From contig NZ_JACHMK010000001.1 in assembly GCF_014208035.1 (NCBI RefSeq), positions 1,178,001 through 1,242,000 of the forward strand: a stretch of 64,000 bases of DNA, read 5' to 3'. Of the stretch, positions 45,546-55,624 are shown piece after piece. The notes beneath the pieces were generated by a model. That model made no database searches, was not told the DNA's origin, and worked only from the letters and a program-made list of their open reading frames with translations. The first letter of the stretch is position 1. The number at the start of each line of letters is the position of its first letter. The position numbers and the translations under genes were made by a program. The DNA is from Schaalia hyovaginalis (GTDB taxonomy: Bacteria; Actinomycetota; Actinomycetes; Actinomycetales; Actinomycetaceae).

Positions 45546-48182
45546 GTGACCACCGAGACCAACCAGTCGGCCCCTGAGACCCCCGCGGCTTCGCTGCTCT
45601 TCCAGGCGCCGGCGTTCCAGGCCCCCGTTTTCCAGGCGGCCCCGCCCGCCCCGGAGCCGGAGCCCGCAGTCGAAGAGGAATCGCCCAAACCCAAGCGTTC
45701 GCGTCGCAAGGCGAAGGAGAGCGCGCTCGAGTCGCCCGAGCCTCTTGCGCAGGAGGCGCCCGAGGCGGAGGCCCCGAAGCGCAAGCGCCGCACGCGCAAG
45801 AGCGCCGAGGTCAAGGAGGAGGCGCAGGCTCAGGATTCGGCCGATGAATCGAGCGTCGATTCCGATGCCTTAGGCGCGGCCGAGGCTGATCAGGGCGAGC
45901 GCGGCGAGGTCGAAGCCGAAGAAGGCGCCTCGACCAGGCGTCGTCGTCGGCGCCGGACCCGCCCCTCGCTCGCCGAGGAAGAGGGCGATCCGGCCGACCA
46001 GGTGACGGCCCTGAAGGGGTCGACGCGCCTGGAGGCCAAGAAGCAGCGCCGCAAGGAGGGCCGCCGCGAGGGCCGGCGCCGCCACGGCATCACCGAATCG
46101 GAGTTCCTCGCCCGCCGCGAGTCGGTCAAGCGCGAGATGGTCATCCGGGATCAGGACGGTCTCGACCAGATCGCGATCCTCGAGGACGGCCTGCTCGTCG
46201 AGCACTACGTTGCGCGTCGCACCCAGAAGTCGATGGTGGGCAACATCTACCTCGGCCGCGTCCAGAACGTCCTGCCGTCGATGGAGGCCGCCTTCGTCGA
46301 CATCGGACGAGGGCGCAATGCGGTCCTGTACGCGGGCGAGGTGAACTGGGACGCGGTGGGCCTCGAGGGCAAGCCGCGCCGGATCGAGGCCGCGCTCAAG
46401 TCCGGCGATCCCGTCCTCGTCCAGGTGACGAAGGACCCGATCGGGCACAAGGGCGCGCGCCTGACCAGTCAGATCACCTTGGCCGGCCGCTACCTCGTCC
46501 TCATCCCGAACGGGTCGATGATGGGGATTTCGCGCAAGCTCCCCGACCGTGAGCGCACGCGCCTGAAGAAGATCCTCAAGGCCGTCGTTCCCGCGGGCTC
46601 CGGCGTCATCGTGCGCACCGCCGCCGAGGGGGCCAGCGAAGAGCAGATCCGTGATGATGTCGCGCGCCTGACGAAGCAGTGGGCGGACATCGAGGCGAAG
46701 CAGACGCAGACGAAGTCGGCGCCGGTCCTGCTGCGGGGCGAGCCGGAGCTCGCCGTGCGCGTGGTCCGCGACATCTTCAACGAGGACTTCTCCAAGCTCA
46801 TCGTCGAGGGGCGCGAGACCTTCGGCACGGTGAAGGAGTACGTCGACGAGCTCTCGCCCGAGCTGTCCGATCGCGTCGAGCAGTGGGTGGGAACGGAGGA
46901 CGCCTTCCACGCGCATCGGATCGATGAGCAGCTCGCGAAGGGCATGGACCGCAAGGTCTGGCTGCCCAGCGGCGGCACGCTCATCATCGACCGCACTGAG
47001 GCGATGACCGTCATCGACGTCAATACGGGCAAGTACATCGGCGCGGGCGGCACCCTCGAGGAGACGGTGACGAAGAACAATCTCGAGGCCGCCGAGGAGA
47101 TCGTCCGTCAGCTGCGCCTTCGCGACATCGGAGGCATCATCATCGTCGACTTCGTCGACATGGTCCTCGAATCGAACCGCGATCTGGTGCTGCGCAGGCT
47201 CGTCGAGTGCCTCGGACGGGACCGGACGCGCCACCAGGTCACCGAGATCACGTCGCTCGGCCTGGTCCAGATGACCCGCAAGCGCGTCGGCGAAGGGCTG
47301 GTCGAGGCGTTCTCGACGACCTGCGAAGCCTGCGAGGGGCGCGGCTTCATCGTCCACGATCACCCCGTGGAGTCCTCGGGCGCCCATGATCACACCGGCG
47401 GCGCCTCCAAGCAGGCGAAGCGGAAGAAGCAGGCCGAGGCGCGTCGTCTTGACGACGACGTCGAGCATGAGAAGGCGAAGCAGGCCCTCTCGGCCATCGC
47501 GGCGGCGACCCGGAAATCCGAGGAGCATGCATCTGAGGATGCGGCACCACTCGAATCCGAGCCTCAGGCTTCGAAAGCCGATCAGGAGCGGCCGTCGGAG
47601 GCTCCGGAGGGCAGGGGCCCCCGGGCTCGCGACAAGAAGGAGAAGACCCGGACGGAGAATCCGGAGGCTGCGGCCGCGGTCGTCGAGGAGGCTCAGGAGG
47701 GTCCTCGTCGCGAAGAACCGGCTGCCCAGCCCCGTGAGGCCCGCCCGAGGCGCAGGCGCCGCGCGGTCGCGACCGGTGTCGTCGATCCCGGTGCGAAGGA
47801 AGCCGTGGCCGCTCTGGAGGCCGCCACTGCGAGGGCGGCGATCGAGGCCCCCGAGCCCGGTGCGCCGACCGAGAAGGCGCCTCGAGGGGCGAAGGGTGCT
47901 TCGGCCGGGGGTGAGACGGCCGCCTCCGAGGGAGGCGATCCGGCCGAGTCGACTGCGGCGCCGGCGAAGAAGCGCCGTCGCCGTGCGGTGACGAGCGAGT
48001 CGATGGAGCCGAAGGCGGCGCCCGCCGTCGAGATCGAGCTCCCGAAGAAGACCGTGCGGGTCGAGAGCGCTCCGCTTCGTTCGACTTCGGAGATCGATCT
48101 GCCCGAGGCCCACGCCCCGGTGAAGTCGGCGCCGAAGCGCCGTCGCAGGGTGGCGTCGACCGGAATCATCGACGCGGGCTGA
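45546..48182 (+). CDS. rne: Ribonuclease E/G
   Basis: 878 residues. A Pro/Glu/Arg-rich N-terminal extension (1-210), S1-like domain with GNIYLGRVQNVLPSMEAAFVDIG split as GNIYLGRVQNVLPS and AAFVDIGRGRNAVLY, catalytic Asp residues in VIDVNTGKYIG and IIIVDFVDM, zinc-link CEACEGRG, and a long basic/acidic C-terminal tail with RRRRRAV-like repeats. It processes rRNA and degrades mRNA; both tails are probable RNA or protein docking regions as in actinobacterial RNase E. GTG 45546 after TTGGAGAA. Followed by rplU-rpmA-obgE as in related genomes. Confidence 0.93.
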   Translation: MTTETNQSAPETPAASLLFQAPAFQAPVFQAAPPAPEPEPAVEEESPKPKRSRRKAKESALESPEPLAQEAPEAEAPKRKRRTRKSAEVKEEAQAQDSADESSVDSDALGAAEADQGERGEVEAEEGASTRRRRRRRTRPSLAEEEGDPADQVTALKGSTRLEAKKQRRKEGRREGRRRHGITESEFLARRESVKREMVIRDQDGLDQIAILEDGLLVEHYVARRTQKSMVGNIYLGRVQNVLPSMEAAFVDIGRGRNAVLYAGEVNWDAVGLEGKPRRIEAALKSGDPVLVQVTKDPIGHKGARLTSQITLAGRYLVLIPNGSMMGISRKLPDRERTRLKKILKAVVPAGSGVIVRTAAEGASEEQIRDDVARLTKQWADIEAKQTQTKSAPVLLRGEPELAVRVVRDIFNEDFSKLIVEGRETFGTVKEYVDELSPELSDRVEQWVGTEDAFHAHRIDEQLAKGMDRKVWLPSGGTLIIDRTEAMTVIDVNTGKYIGAGGTLEETVTKNNLEAAEEIVRQLRLRDIGGIIIVDFVDMVLESNRDLVLRRLVECLGRDRTRHQVTEITSLGLVQMTRKRVGEGLVEAFSTTCEACEGRGFIVHDHPVESSGAHDHTGGASKQAKRKKQAEARRLDDDVEHEKAKQALSAIAAATRKSEEHASEDAAPLESEPQASKADQERPSEAPEGRGPRARDKKEKTRTENPEAAAAVVEEAQEGPRREEPAAQPREARPRRRRRAVATGVVDPGAKEAVAALEAATARAAIEAPEPGAPTEKAPRGAKGASAGGETAASEGGDPAESTAAPAKKRRRRAVTSESMEPKAAPAVEIELPKKTVRVESAPLRSTSEIDLPEAHAPVKSAPKRRRRVASTGIIDAG

Positions 48183-48266
48183 TCGGCGCCTTTCCCCTCG
48201 GCGTGTCCGGAACTCGCGGGGTGTGGAATCGCACAGTCGAATGGGTGCGATCCGCGCTCCTCCGGG

Positions 48267-48296
48267 TTGCCCGGACGCGCCGAAATCGGCTAAGTT
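48267..48296 (+). promoter_or_regulatory. Promoter of rplU-rpmA
   Basis: TTGCCC (48267-48272), 18-bp spacer, TAAGTT (48291-48296). It gives a leader of about 85 bases before rplU. Confidence 0.4.
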
Positions 48297-48385
48297 TGAT
48301 CGTCGGCGCACCGAGCGCCAGCGGGAGTCCGATTCCCCGCCCAAGAGTTGCGGCGGTCCGGTTCCCGGTCCGTTTTCGAGAAGAG

Positions 48386-48706
48386 ATGAGCTCCAACGTG
48401 GTCTACGCGATCGTCAAGGCTGGCGGCCGGCAGGAAAAGGTGTCCGTCGGCGACGTCGTCGTCGTCGACAAGCTTGCCGAGGAAATCGGCTCCAGCATCG
48501 AACTTCAGCCTCTGATGCTGGTCGATGGCGATGCCATCACCGTTGACGCTGCCAAGCTGGACAAGGTCACCGTTAAGGCCGAGGTCGTCGACTCCGCCAA
48601 GGGGCCGAAGATCTCGATCATCAAGTACAAGAACAAGTCGGGCTACCGCAAGCGCCAGGGCCACCGTCAGAAGATGTCGGTCGTCAAGATCACCGAGATC
48701 GCCTGA
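48386..48706 (+). CDS. rplU: 50S ribosomal protein L21
   Basis: 106 residues with VYAIVKAGGRQEKVSVGDVV at the start and KKSGYRKRQGHRQ-like C-terminal RNA-binding sequence (KNKSGYRKRQGHRQKM). ATG 48386 is used; GTG 48398, giving 102 residues, is the alternative and would match the usual family start. Confidence 0.93.
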   Translation: MSSNVVYAIVKAGGRQEKVSVGDVVVVDKLAEEIGSSIELQPLMLVDGDAITVDAAKLDKVTVKAEVVDSAKGPKISIIKYKNKSGYRKRQGHRQKMSVVKITEIA

Positions 48707-48739
48707 CCTGAGAATCATTCGAGCAGAAAGTAGTTTCTG

Positions 48740-49000
48740 ATGGCACATAAGAAGGGCCTCGGCTCCTCCCGCAACGGCCGCGACTCGAACGCTCAGCGCC
48801 TCGGAGTGAAGCGCTACGGCGGCCAGCTCGTCAACGCCGGCGAGATCCTCGTCCGCCAGCGCGGCACCCACTTCCACCCGGGCGACGGCGTCGGCCGCGG
48901 CAAGGACGACACCCTGTTCGCGCTTCGCGCGGGCGCGGTCGAGTTCGGCGTCAGGCGCGATCGCAAGGTCGTCAACGTCGTCGAGCCGGTCTCTGCCTGA
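48740..49000 (+). CDS. rpmA: 50S ribosomal protein L27
   Basis: 86 residues: [37 protein letters not shown] and [17 protein letters not shown] are diagnostic. No N-terminal cleavage extension of the Firmicutes kind. Confidence 0.97.
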   Translation: MAHKKGLGSSRNGRDSNAQRLGVKRYGGQLVNAGEILVRQRGTHFHPGDGVGRGKDDTLFALRAGAVEFGVRRDRKVVNVVEPVSA

Positions 49001-49017
49001 GACCGACCGCTCGTGGA

Positions 49018-49048
49018 GGGCGTCCGGCACTGTGCCGGACGCCCTTTT
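49018..49048 (+). terminator. Rho-independent terminator after rpmA
   Basis: 12-bp perfect stem GGGCGTCCGGCA/TGCCGGACGCCC, 3-base loop, then TTTT, 17 bases after the rpmA stop. The clearest intrinsic terminator in the window. Confidence 0.85.
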
Positions 49049-49152
49049 CCACATGATGAGGACGCGCGGCCTCGCAAGCGCACAGCTCGGCGGCGCGCAG
49101 GCCGCATCGCCTCGGCACCGAACACCCCCTTTTCGAGCATTCAGGAGACGAC

Positions 49153-50688
49153 ATGGCAGACTTCGTCGATCGCGTGACGATTCACGCCTCCGGCGGCAAC
49201 GGCGGGAACGGCGTTGCCTCCATCAAGCGCGAGAAGTTCAAGCCGCTCGCCGGTCCTGACGGCGGTGACGGCGGCAACGGCGGTTCGGTGATCCTCGAGG
49301 TCGACCCTCAGACGACGACGCTGCTCACCTACCATCGTTCGCCTCACCAGCGCGCCCAGTCGGGCACGCCCGGCATGGGCGACTTCCGTCAGGGGAAGAA
49401 CGGCCGGGACATCGTCCTGCCGGTTCCCGATGGCACCGTCGTGAAATCGACCTCGGGCGAGCTCCTGGCGGATCTGACGGGCGAGGGCGCGCGCTTCGTC
49501 GTCGCCGAGGGGGGCAAGGGCGGACTGGGCAATGCGGCGCTCGCCTCCAAGGCGCGCAAGGCCCCCGGTTTCGCGCTGCTCGGCGAGCCCGGTGAGGAGC
49601 GCGATGTCGTCCTCGAGCTGAAGTCGGTCGCGGATGTCGCGCTGGTGGGCTTCCCCTCGGCGGGCAAGTCCTCGATCATCGCGGCGATGTCCGCTGCGCG
49701 TCCGAAGATCGCCGACTACCCCTTCACGACCCTCATCCCCAACCTCGGGGTCGTTCAGGCGGGGCAGACCCGCTACACGATGGCCGACGTCCCCGGATTG
49801 ATCCCGGGGGCATCCGCGGGCAAGGGCCTGGGCCTGGACTTCCTGCGCCATATCGAGCGCTGCGGCGTCGTCGTCCACGTCCTCGACACCGCGGCGTACG
49901 AGTCGGAGCGCGAGCCCGTCGCGGACTTGAAGACCATCGAGGCGGAGCTCGCCGCCTATCAGGGGGACCTGGGTGAGATCGAGGGTTACGTGCCCCTCAT
50001 GGACCGCCCCCGCGTCATCGTCCTCAACAAGGTCGACGTGCCCGACGGGCGCGACCTCGCCGAGATCACGCGCCCGGAGCTGGAGGAGTTCGGCTGGCCG
50101 ATCCATGAGGTGTCGGCCGTGACGCACGAGGGCCTGAAGGAGCTCTCCTTCACGCTCGCGCGCCTCGTCCTCGAGCATCGCGCGAGCCTTCCCGAGCGCG
50201 AGGCGGCGCGGCCGGTCATCCGCCCGAAGGCCGTGGGTTCTCGCGATGAGATCACGGTCCGTCAGACCCGCAAGGACGGCGAGGAGGTCTTCCAGGTCCG
50301 CGGTCACAAGCCGGAGCGCTGGGTGCTGCAGACCGACTTCACGAACGACGAGGCCATCGGCTACCTGGCCGACCGTCTCGCCGCCGCCGGAGTCGAGGAC
50401 GCCCTCATCAAGGCGGGCGCCGTCGCGGGAGACACGGTCGTCATCGGCGACCTCGACGGCGGCATCGTCTTCGACTTCGAGCCGACGCTCACGACCGGCC
50501 CGGAGCTCCTGGGCCAGCGCGGGACGGACCTGCGCCTCGACCAGTCGAGCCGTCCGACCCGCAAGGAGAAGCGCGAGGTATACCACCAGGTCATGGATGC
50601 GAAGGCCGCGGCCCGTGAGGAGCTGTGGACCGAACGCCGCCAGGGCGTGTGGACGGACCCCGATGACGCGCCGAGGAGCGGGAAGTGA
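49153..50688 (+). CDS. obgE: GTPase Obg (CgtA)
   Basis: Ribosome-associated GTPase in 50S assembly and stress control. Glycine-rich Obg domain (1-158: [25 protein letters not shown]), G1 [10 protein letters not shown]2/G3 [12 protein letters not shown] and ADVPGLI, NKVD, and a C-terminal OCT domain (about 330-430). 511 residues, with an extra basic tail. Overlaps proB by 4 bases. Confidence 0.96.
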   Translation: MADFVDRVTIHASGGNGGNGVASIKREKFKPLAGPDGGDGGNGGSVILEVDPQTTTLLTYHRSPHQRAQSGTPGMGDFRQGKNGRDIVLPVPDGTVVKSTSGELLADLTGEGARFVVAEGGKGGLGNAALASKARKAPGFALLGEPGEERDVVLELKSVADVALVGFPSAGKSSIIAAMSAARPKIADYPFTTLIPNLGVVQAGQTRYTMADVPGLIPGASAGKGLGLDFLRHIERCGVVVHVLDTAAYESEREPVADLKTIEAELAAYQGDLGEIEGYVPLMDRPRVIVLNKVDVPDGRDLAEITRPELEEFGWPIHEVSAVTHEGLKELSFTLARLVLEHRASLPEREAARPVIRPKAVGSRDEITVRQTRKDGEEVFQVRGHKPERWVLQTDFTNDEAIGYLADRLAAAGVEDALIKAGAVAGDTVVIGDLDGGIVFDFEPTLTTGPELLGQRGTDLRLDQSSRPTRKEKREVYHQVMDAKAAAREELWTERRQGVWTDPDDAPRSGK

Positions 50689-51800
50689 GCGATTCGGAAC
50701 ATCCCCGCCTCGACCGGGCGGGCAGGATCGTCATCAAGATCGGCTCCTCGTCGCTGACCAGGGACGACGGGGGCCTCGATCTCAACCGGATCGATTCTGT
50801 GGCGCGGCTGGTCGCGAAGTGGCGGACCGAGGGGAGGCAGACGGTCATCGTCTCCTCGGGCGCGGTGGCCGCGGGGCTCGATCCCCTCGGATTCGCCGGC
50901 CGGCCGCGCGATTTGGCGAGCGTTCAGGCGGCGGCCGCGATGGGGCAGGGGCTGCTCGTGGCCCGTTGGACTTCGGCCTTCCAGGCGCACCATCTCGATG
51001 TCGCGCAGCTGCTCCTGACGACCGAGGACGTGATGCGCCGGGATCATTACACGAACGTGCGGGCCTGTTTGGACAAGCTGCTCGGCCTGGGGGTCGTCCC
51101 GATCATCAATGAGAACGACGCGGTGACGACCCGTGAGCTCCGCTTCGGCGACAACGATCGTCTCGCCTCCTACGTCGCACAGATGGTGGTCGCGGACGCG
51201 CTGGTCCTGCTCACGGATGTCGACGGCCTGTATTCGGCGCCTCCGAGCCATCCCGGGGCCCGTCTCATCGACGAGGTCCGTTCGACGGATGAGCTGCACG
51301 CGGTGCTCGTCACGGGGGCGGGTTCGAAGATCGGTTCGGGCGGCATGGTGACGAAGGTGCAGGCCGCGACGATGGCGGCCTCATCGGGCATCGGGGTGGT
51401 GCTCACCTCTGCCGATCGTCTCGCGCAGGTTCTCGCGGGTGAGAAGGTCGGCACGTGGTTCGCGCCCTCCGCTGTGCGTCCGGCGTCGAGGCGCCTGTGG
51501 ATCGCGCACGCGGCCCCCTCCCGAGGCGAGATCGTCGTCGACGAGGGCGCGGCCCTTGCGATCACGCGGGGGAAGAAGTCCCTGCTCGCCGCGGGCGTCG
51601 CGCGCGTGCTCGGGCACTTCGAGTCCGGCGACGTCGTGGAGATCGCGGGGCCGGCGGGGCTGCTCGCCCGGGGCATCGTCTCCTACGATTCGGACACGAT
51701 CGCCGAGATGGCGGGCTCAACGGCCGAGGATCTGCGCTTGGCCGGTTGGGATCATCCCAAGCCGGTCGTGCATCGCGACGATCTCGCCCCGCTCCTCTGA
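50685..51800 (+). CDS. proB: Glutamate 5-kinase
   Basis: First step of proline synthesis. Kinase domain with [42 protein letters not shown] and a C-terminal PUA domain (about 280-360). 371 residues. GTG start inside the obgE stop. Confidence 0.95.
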   Translation: MSDSEHPRLDRAGRIVIKIGSSSLTRDDGGLDLNRIDSVARLVAKWRTEGRQTVIVSSGAVAAGLDPLGFAGRPRDLASVQAAAAMGQGLLVARWTSAFQAHHLDVAQLLLTTEDVMRRDHYTNVRACLDKLLGLGVVPIINENDAVTTRELRFGDNDRLASYVAQMVVADALVLLTDVDGLYSAPPSHPGARLIDEVRSTDELHAVLVTGAGSKIGSGGMVTKVQAATMAASSGIGVVLTSADRLAQVLAGEKVGTWFAPSAVRPASRRLWIAHAAPSRGEIVVDEGAALAITRGKKSLLAAGVARVLGHFESGDVVEIAGPAGLLARGIVSYDSDTIAEMAGSTAEDLRLAGWDHPKPVVHRDDLAPLL

Positions 51801-51816
51801 GCGCCCTCCCTCCCGC

Positions 51817-51876
51817 CGAAGTCATCACCTTCAGCCGTCGAAAGCATCACCTTCGCTCGTCGAGGGGATCTCCCCG
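51817..51876 (+). repeat. Triple 22-bp repeat, copy 3 (after proB)
   Basis: Units start at 51817, 51839 and 51861, exactly 22 bp apart: CGAAGTCATCACCTTC, CGAAAGCATCACCTTC and CGAGGGGATCTCCCCG. The last folds as GGGG-ATCT-CCCC. It begins 16 bases after the proB stop in the same orientation as proB. It is a diverged copy of the repeats at 13361 and 14570. Confidence 0.75.
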
Positions 51877-51979
51877 TGGCCGCTGAAAGCGAATGGGAGC
51901 GACGAGTGGCCGGACGATCCTCCGGCAGCGCGCCGCACCGGGGAACGGGCTCGCTCGCACGGCGCCCGCCCTCGTGTGC

Positions 51980-51985
51980 CATGAT
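51980..51985 (+). promoter_or_regulatory. -10-like box (CATGAT) before proA
   Basis: CATGAT is followed by exactly 6 bases and ATG 51992; no ribosome binding site. Imperfect box, but same spacing as the other leaderless candidates. Confidence 0.35.
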
Positions 51986-51991
51986 GGCCGA

Positions 51992-53272
51992 ATGGACGAT
52001 ACTCCTGATATCTCCGGGCGCACCGACGCCGCGCGCCGGGCCGCTCGCGCCCTCGCCACTGCGAAGACCGCGGTGAAGAACGCCGCACTCGAAGCGATCG
52101 CCGTGGCGATCGTCGAACGCACCGAGGAGATCCTCGCCGCGAACGCCCGGGACCTCGAAAAAGGCCGGGAGAAGGGCATGCCGGAAGGACTGCTCGACCG
52201 CTTGGCGCTGGACGGATACCGGATCGCGGCGATCGCCGACGCCGTCCGCGAGGTGAAGGCGCTGCCGGATCCGGTCGGCGAGGTCATGCGCGGCATGACG
52301 AATGAGCTCGGTCTGCGCATCACTCAAGTGCGCGTCCCGATGGGTGTCATCGGCATGATCTACGAGGCGCGGCCCAATGTCACGATCGACGCGGCGGCCC
52401 TGGCCCTCAAGTCGGGCAACGCCGTGATCCTGCGCGGCGGCAGTGCGGCCGAGGGATCGAACCGAGCGATCATCTCAGTCATGCGGGATGCGCTCTCATC
52501 CGCGGGCCTCCCCGCGGACCTCGTGCAGACCGTGGACGACCTCGGCAGGCCCGGCGCGACCGCGATGATGAGGGCCCGGGGCGGCATCGATGTCCTCATC
52601 CCCAGGGGAGGGGCGGGGCTCATCTCCGCAGTGGTCCGAGAATCCATCGTCCCCGTGATCGAAACCGGCACGGGCAACTGCCACGTGTACGTCGATTCGG
52701 GTGCCGACCTCGAGGCCGCCGAGCGGATCATCATGAACGCCAAGACGCAGCGGGTCGGCGTGTGCAACGCGGCCGAGACGCTGCTCGTCCACCGCGATGA
52801 GGCCGAGCGCTTCCTCCCCGGCGCCCTCACGCGTCTTGCGACCGCGGGCGTGACCCTTCACCTCGACGAGACCAGTCTCGAGATCGCCCGAAGGGACGCC
52901 TCGATCGATGAGGCCATGATCGTGCCCGCAGTCGAGGAGGACTGGGCCGCGGAGTACCTGTCGATGGACCTGGCGGTCAGGGTCGTCGATTCGATCGACG
53001 AGGCGATCGAGCACATCCGGAGCTACTCCTCGGGGCACACCGAGGCGATCTGCACGCCTTCGCTCGCCTCCGCGAATCGTTTCAGGACGGAGCTGGACTC
53101 CGCGGCGATCGCGATCAACGCCTCGACGCGTTTCACCGATGGCGGCCAGCTCGGCCTGGGCGCGGAGATCGGGATCTCAACGCAGAAGCTCCACGCGCGC
53201 GGCCCGATGGGCCTGGCGGAACTGACCACGTCGACGTGGATCATCGAGGGCGAGGGGACGGTGCGCCCGTGA
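51992..53272 (+). CDS. proA: Gamma-glutamyl phosphate reductase
   Basis: Second step of proline synthesis, NADPH dependent. [32 protein letters not shown] and the catalytic Cys in [14 protein letters not shown] are present. 426 residues from ATG 51992; the longer frame from 51893 crosses promoter sequence. Separated from proB by the 22-bp repeat. Confidence 0.95.
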   Translation: MDDTPDISGRTDAARRAARALATAKTAVKNAALEAIAVAIVERTEEILAANARDLEKGREKGMPEGLLDRLALDGYRIAAIADAVREVKALPDPVGEVMRGMTNELGLRITQVRVPMGVIGMIYEARPNVTIDAAALALKSGNAVILRGGSAAEGSNRAIISVMRDALSSAGLPADLVQTVDDLGRPGATAMMRARGGIDVLIPRGGAGLISAVVRESIVPVIETGTGNCHVYVDSGADLEAAERIIMNAKTQRVGVCNAAETLLVHRDEAERFLPGALTRLATAGVTLHLDETSLEIARRDASIDEAMIVPAVEEDWAAEYLSMDLAVRVVDSIDEAIEHIRSYSSGHTEAICTPSLASANRFRTELDSAAIAINASTRFTDGGQLGLGAEIGISTQKLHARGPMGLAELTTSTWIIEGEGTVRP

Positions 53273-53940
53273 CGGGGGCGAAGGGGGGTCTCACCCAGGA
53301 TGAGGGCGTCACGACTTCCGCTGCGAAGGAGTTCTCCGCCGGCCGCCCTCGTCGATCGATCGGCATCATGGGCGGCACCTTCGATCCGATCCACCACGGT
53401 CACCTGGTCGCCGCTTCCGAGGTGATGGAGGCGTTCCATCTGGATCAGGTGATCTTCGTGCCGACGGCCATGCAGCCCTTCAAGGCGGGGCGGCGCGTCA
53501 CCTCGGCGGAGCACCGCTACCTCATGACGGTCGTGGCCACGGCCTCGAATCCGCGCTTCACGGTGTCGCGCGTCGACATCGACAGGGGCGGCACGACCTA
53601 CACGATCGACACGCTCACGGACCTGAGCGAGGAGTACCCGGAGGGCACGGACTTCTACTTCATCACGGGCGCGGACGCGCTCGCGCAGATCGTCCAGTGG
53701 AAGGATTCGGATCGGCTTTTCGAGATGGCGCATTTCATCGGCGTGACCCGCCCGGGCCACACGCTCGACGCCTCGGGCCTGCCGAGCGCCTCGGTGTCCC
53801 TGGTCGAGGTGCCCGCGATGGCGATCTCCTCGACGGATTGCCGTGCGCGCGTCGAGGCGGGCAAGCCGGTGTGGTATCTCGTACCCGACGGGGTCGTTCA
53901 ATACATCAATAAGTATGATCTGTATAAGGAAGTGGACTGA
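53269..53940 (+). CDS. nadD: Nicotinate-nucleotide adenylyltransferase
   Basis: NAD synthesis. [31 protein letters not shown], and [10 protein letters not shown] (ISSTxIR-type) are present. 223 residues from GTG 53269, which overlaps the proA stop (GTGA). The first 33 residues before the core are extra. Confidence 0.94.
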   Translation: MTGAKGGLTQDEGVTTSAAKEFSAGRPRRSIGIMGGTFDPIHHGHLVAASEVMEAFHLDQVIFVPTAMQPFKAGRRVTSAEHRYLMTVVATASNPRFTVSRVDIDRGGTTYTIDTLTDLSEEYPEGTDFYFITGADALAQIVQWKDSDRLFEMAHFIGVTRPGHTLDASGLPSASVSLVEVPAMAISSTDCRARVEAGKPVWYLVPDGVVQYINKYDLYKEVD

Positions 53941-53973
53941 TCGGCCCCGGGCCGAGGAGGGGGAAGCGCCGCT

Positions 53974-54366
53974 GTGCCGGTGTTGACGAGTGATCTGGTG
54001 GATGTCGCGGCGAAGGCGGCGTTCGACAAGTTGGCGCAGAACCCGGTGCTCGTGAATGTGGCGGACAGGCTCGCGATCGCGGAGTCCTTCCTCATCGCCT
54101 CGGCGTCCTCCGAGCGCCAGGTGCGTTCGATCGGGGAGGAGATCCTCGACCGGGTGGCCGATGAGCTCGGCGTCGAACCGGATCATATCGAGGGGCGCAC
54201 CGGCAACCGTTGGATCCTGCTCGATTACGGGGAACTCGTCGTCCACGTGCTTCTCGATGAGGAGCGCGACTTCTACCGTTTGGAGAACCTCTGGCCGGAC
54301 GGGGCGGTCGTGCCCTTGGAGGATCCCGCGCTGAGCGATCCGGCGCGTGAGAGGGTCGGCGCATGA
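53974..54366 (+). CDS. rsfS: Ribosomal silencing factor RsfS
   Basis: 130 residues, DUF143/Oligomerisation family: FLIASASSERQVRSIGEEI, EGRTGNRWILLDYGELVVHV and FYRLENLWPDG are diagnostic. Binds L14 to block subunit joining in starvation. nadD-rsfS adjacency is usual. GTG start; overlaps the next gene by 4 bases. Confidence 0.94.
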   Translation: MPVLTSDLVDVAAKAAFDKLAQNPVLVNVADRLAIAESFLIASASSERQVRSIGEEILDRVADELGVEPDHIEGRTGNRWILLDYGELVVHVLLDEERDFYRLENLWPDGAVVPLEDPALSDPARERVGA

Positions 54367-55109
54367 GCGGCGCGTTCGAGGGGGTGCGCGGCGCCTCGAA
54401 GATCGTCTTCGTTCGGCACGGGCAGACGGATTTCAATGTGCAGCGCCGTTTTCAGGGGATCATCGATCATCCCCTGAACGATCACGGGCGCGAGCAGGCG
54501 CGCAGGGCGGGCGAGGTGCTGGCCAGGCGCATCGCGTCGCCGAGCGCGCAGGTGGGGATGAATGTCGGTGCCGCCGCCTCGGGCGTCGCGCGGATCATCT
54601 GCTCCCCGTTATCGAGGGCGCATGAGACTGCTCGGATCCTCGCCGCCGCGCTCTGCGCCGAGGGCGTGAAGGCGGGTGAGCCGAGGGTCGATGAGCGACT
54701 CATCGAACGCTGCTACGGCCTTTTCGAGGGCCTCACGGTGGATGAGGCGATCGCGCGACACGAGGGCGAGGTCGCTCAATGGCGTGCGACGGGGGAGTCC
54801 GAGGCCGCCGGGGTGGAGGCCTCGGATCGTGTCGGGCGCAGGATCATGGATGCTGCGCTGGATGCGGCCGCGTCTGCGCCCGAGGGGTCGACGCTCGTCG
54901 TCGTGTCGCACGGCGCGGCGATCTCGCGCGGGCTTGTCACCTTCATGGGCTTGAATCCTCTGAGCTTCGATGCTCTGCGGGGCCTGGACAACTGCCATTG
55001 GTCGGAGCTGGCCTGTGTGGGCGGGGGAGGCTCGGGCGCGTCCGGGGCTCCGGCATGGCGTTTGACCTCGCACAATGTCGGCTATCGCGAGGACGTGCTC
55101 GGAGCGTGA
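54363..55109 (+). CDS. Histidine phosphatase (phosphoglycerate-mutase-like)
   Basis: 248 residues. Catalytic RHG motif in IVFVRHGQTDFNVQRRFQG, acidic ERCYGLFEGLT, and second His in VVVSHGAAISRG. Between the two halves an insertion (residues 55-80) is rich in Gly/Ala. In actinobacteria a gene of this family often follows rsfS (GpgP-like or cofactor-type phosphatases); substrate unknown. Confidence 0.85.
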   Translation: MSGAFEGVRGASKIVFVRHGQTDFNVQRRFQGIIDHPLNDHGREQARRAGEVLARRIASPSAQVGMNVGAAASGVARIICSPLSRAHETARILAAALCAEGVKAGEPRVDERLIERCYGLFEGLTVDEAIARHEGEVAQWRATGESEAAGVEASDRVGRRIMDAALDAAASAPEGSTLVVVSHGAAISRGLVTFMGLNPLSFDALRGLDNCHWSELACVGGGGSGASGAPAWRLTSHNVGYREDVLGA

Positions 55110-55183
55110 GCGGGTGTGTCGTCGGACTCGGGGCGGTGAGGCGCGCCGAATCGAATGTGTGGTGACCAGCACAGACCTTCGAT

Positions 55184-55213
55184 TTTACGAATCGGCATTG
55201 CGCCCGCTATGCT
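55184..55213 (+). promoter_or_regulatory. Promoter of tRNA-Ala
   Basis: TTTACG (55184-55189), 18-bp spacer, TATGCT (55208-55213). About 30 bases of leader before the mature tRNA. Confidence 0.5.
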
Positions 55214-55249
55214 TAACGGGTCGCCGCAACGGGGACGATAAATGAAGAC

Positions 55250-55322
55250 GGGGCTATGGCGCAGTTGGTAGCGCGCTTCCATGGCATGGAAGAGGTCAGG
55301 GGTTCGAATCCCCTTAGCTCCA
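55250..55322 (+). tRNA. tRNA-Ala (anticodon GGC)
   Basis: 73-base cloverleaf: 7-bp acceptor GGGGCTA/TAGCTCC with one G-T pair, anticodon stem CTTCC/GGAAG with loop ATGGCAT (anticodon GGC), T-arm AGGGG-TTCGAAT-CCCCT, discriminator A. CCA is not encoded (CACA follows). Confidence 0.96.
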
Positions 55323-55327
55323 CAAGC

Positions 55328-55360
55328 GAACCGCGGATCCGGTGGGTCCGCGGTTCTTCG
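55328..55360 (+). terminator. Terminator after tRNA-Ala
   Basis: 10-bp stem GAACCGCGGA/TCCGCGGTTC, 9-base loop, then TTCGTTT; begins 6 bases after the tRNA. Confidence 0.7.
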
Positions 55361-55458
55361 TTTCCGGGCGCGGCCGTGAGTCCGATTCGCGTATCCGGCT
55401 TGCCGCGTCGCTTCTGGTGCTCCTTTCGCGGGCCGGGATTCCCGTCGGCGAGAACCTC

Positions 55459-55487
55459 TTGACAGCCCGTTCCCGTCTGCCTACTCT
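55459..55487 (+). promoter_or_regulatory. Near-consensus promoter of the GH43 pseudogene
   Basis: TTGACA (55459-55464), 17-bp spacer, TACTCT (55482-55487): the best sigma70-type match in the window. Confidence 0.7.
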
Positions 55488-55496
55488 CGTTTCATC

Positions 55497-55524
55497 CACT
55501 TAATTACCGACTGGTTAATAAGTG
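55497..55524. promoter_or_regulatory. Operator-like inverted repeat before the GH43 pseudogene
   Basis: CACTTAATTA ... TAATAAGTG around ACC-GACT-GGT, a palindrome with a one-base bulge located at about +3 to +30 of the promoter above. ACC-N4-GGT centres are seen in TetR-type operators; the regulator is unknown. Confidence 0.5.
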
Positions 55525-55624
55525 TGTTCGCCTCGGACGCGCCGCTCGTCGGATCGGCTCCATGATGCCGAGCGTGACCGCGGCCCGTCCGGCAATGACG
55601 ACGATGACGACGAAGGAGCCCGAT

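Noticed and set aside
45870..48344. 824-codon minus-strand frame opposite rne
   Set aside because: Arg/Leu-rich antisense of RNase E; no motif and it crosses the rplU promoter.
55110..55249. Second tRNA or small gene before tRNA-Ala
   Set aside because: Only a short hairpin (CGATT/AATCG) and promoter boxes are present; no cloverleaf.
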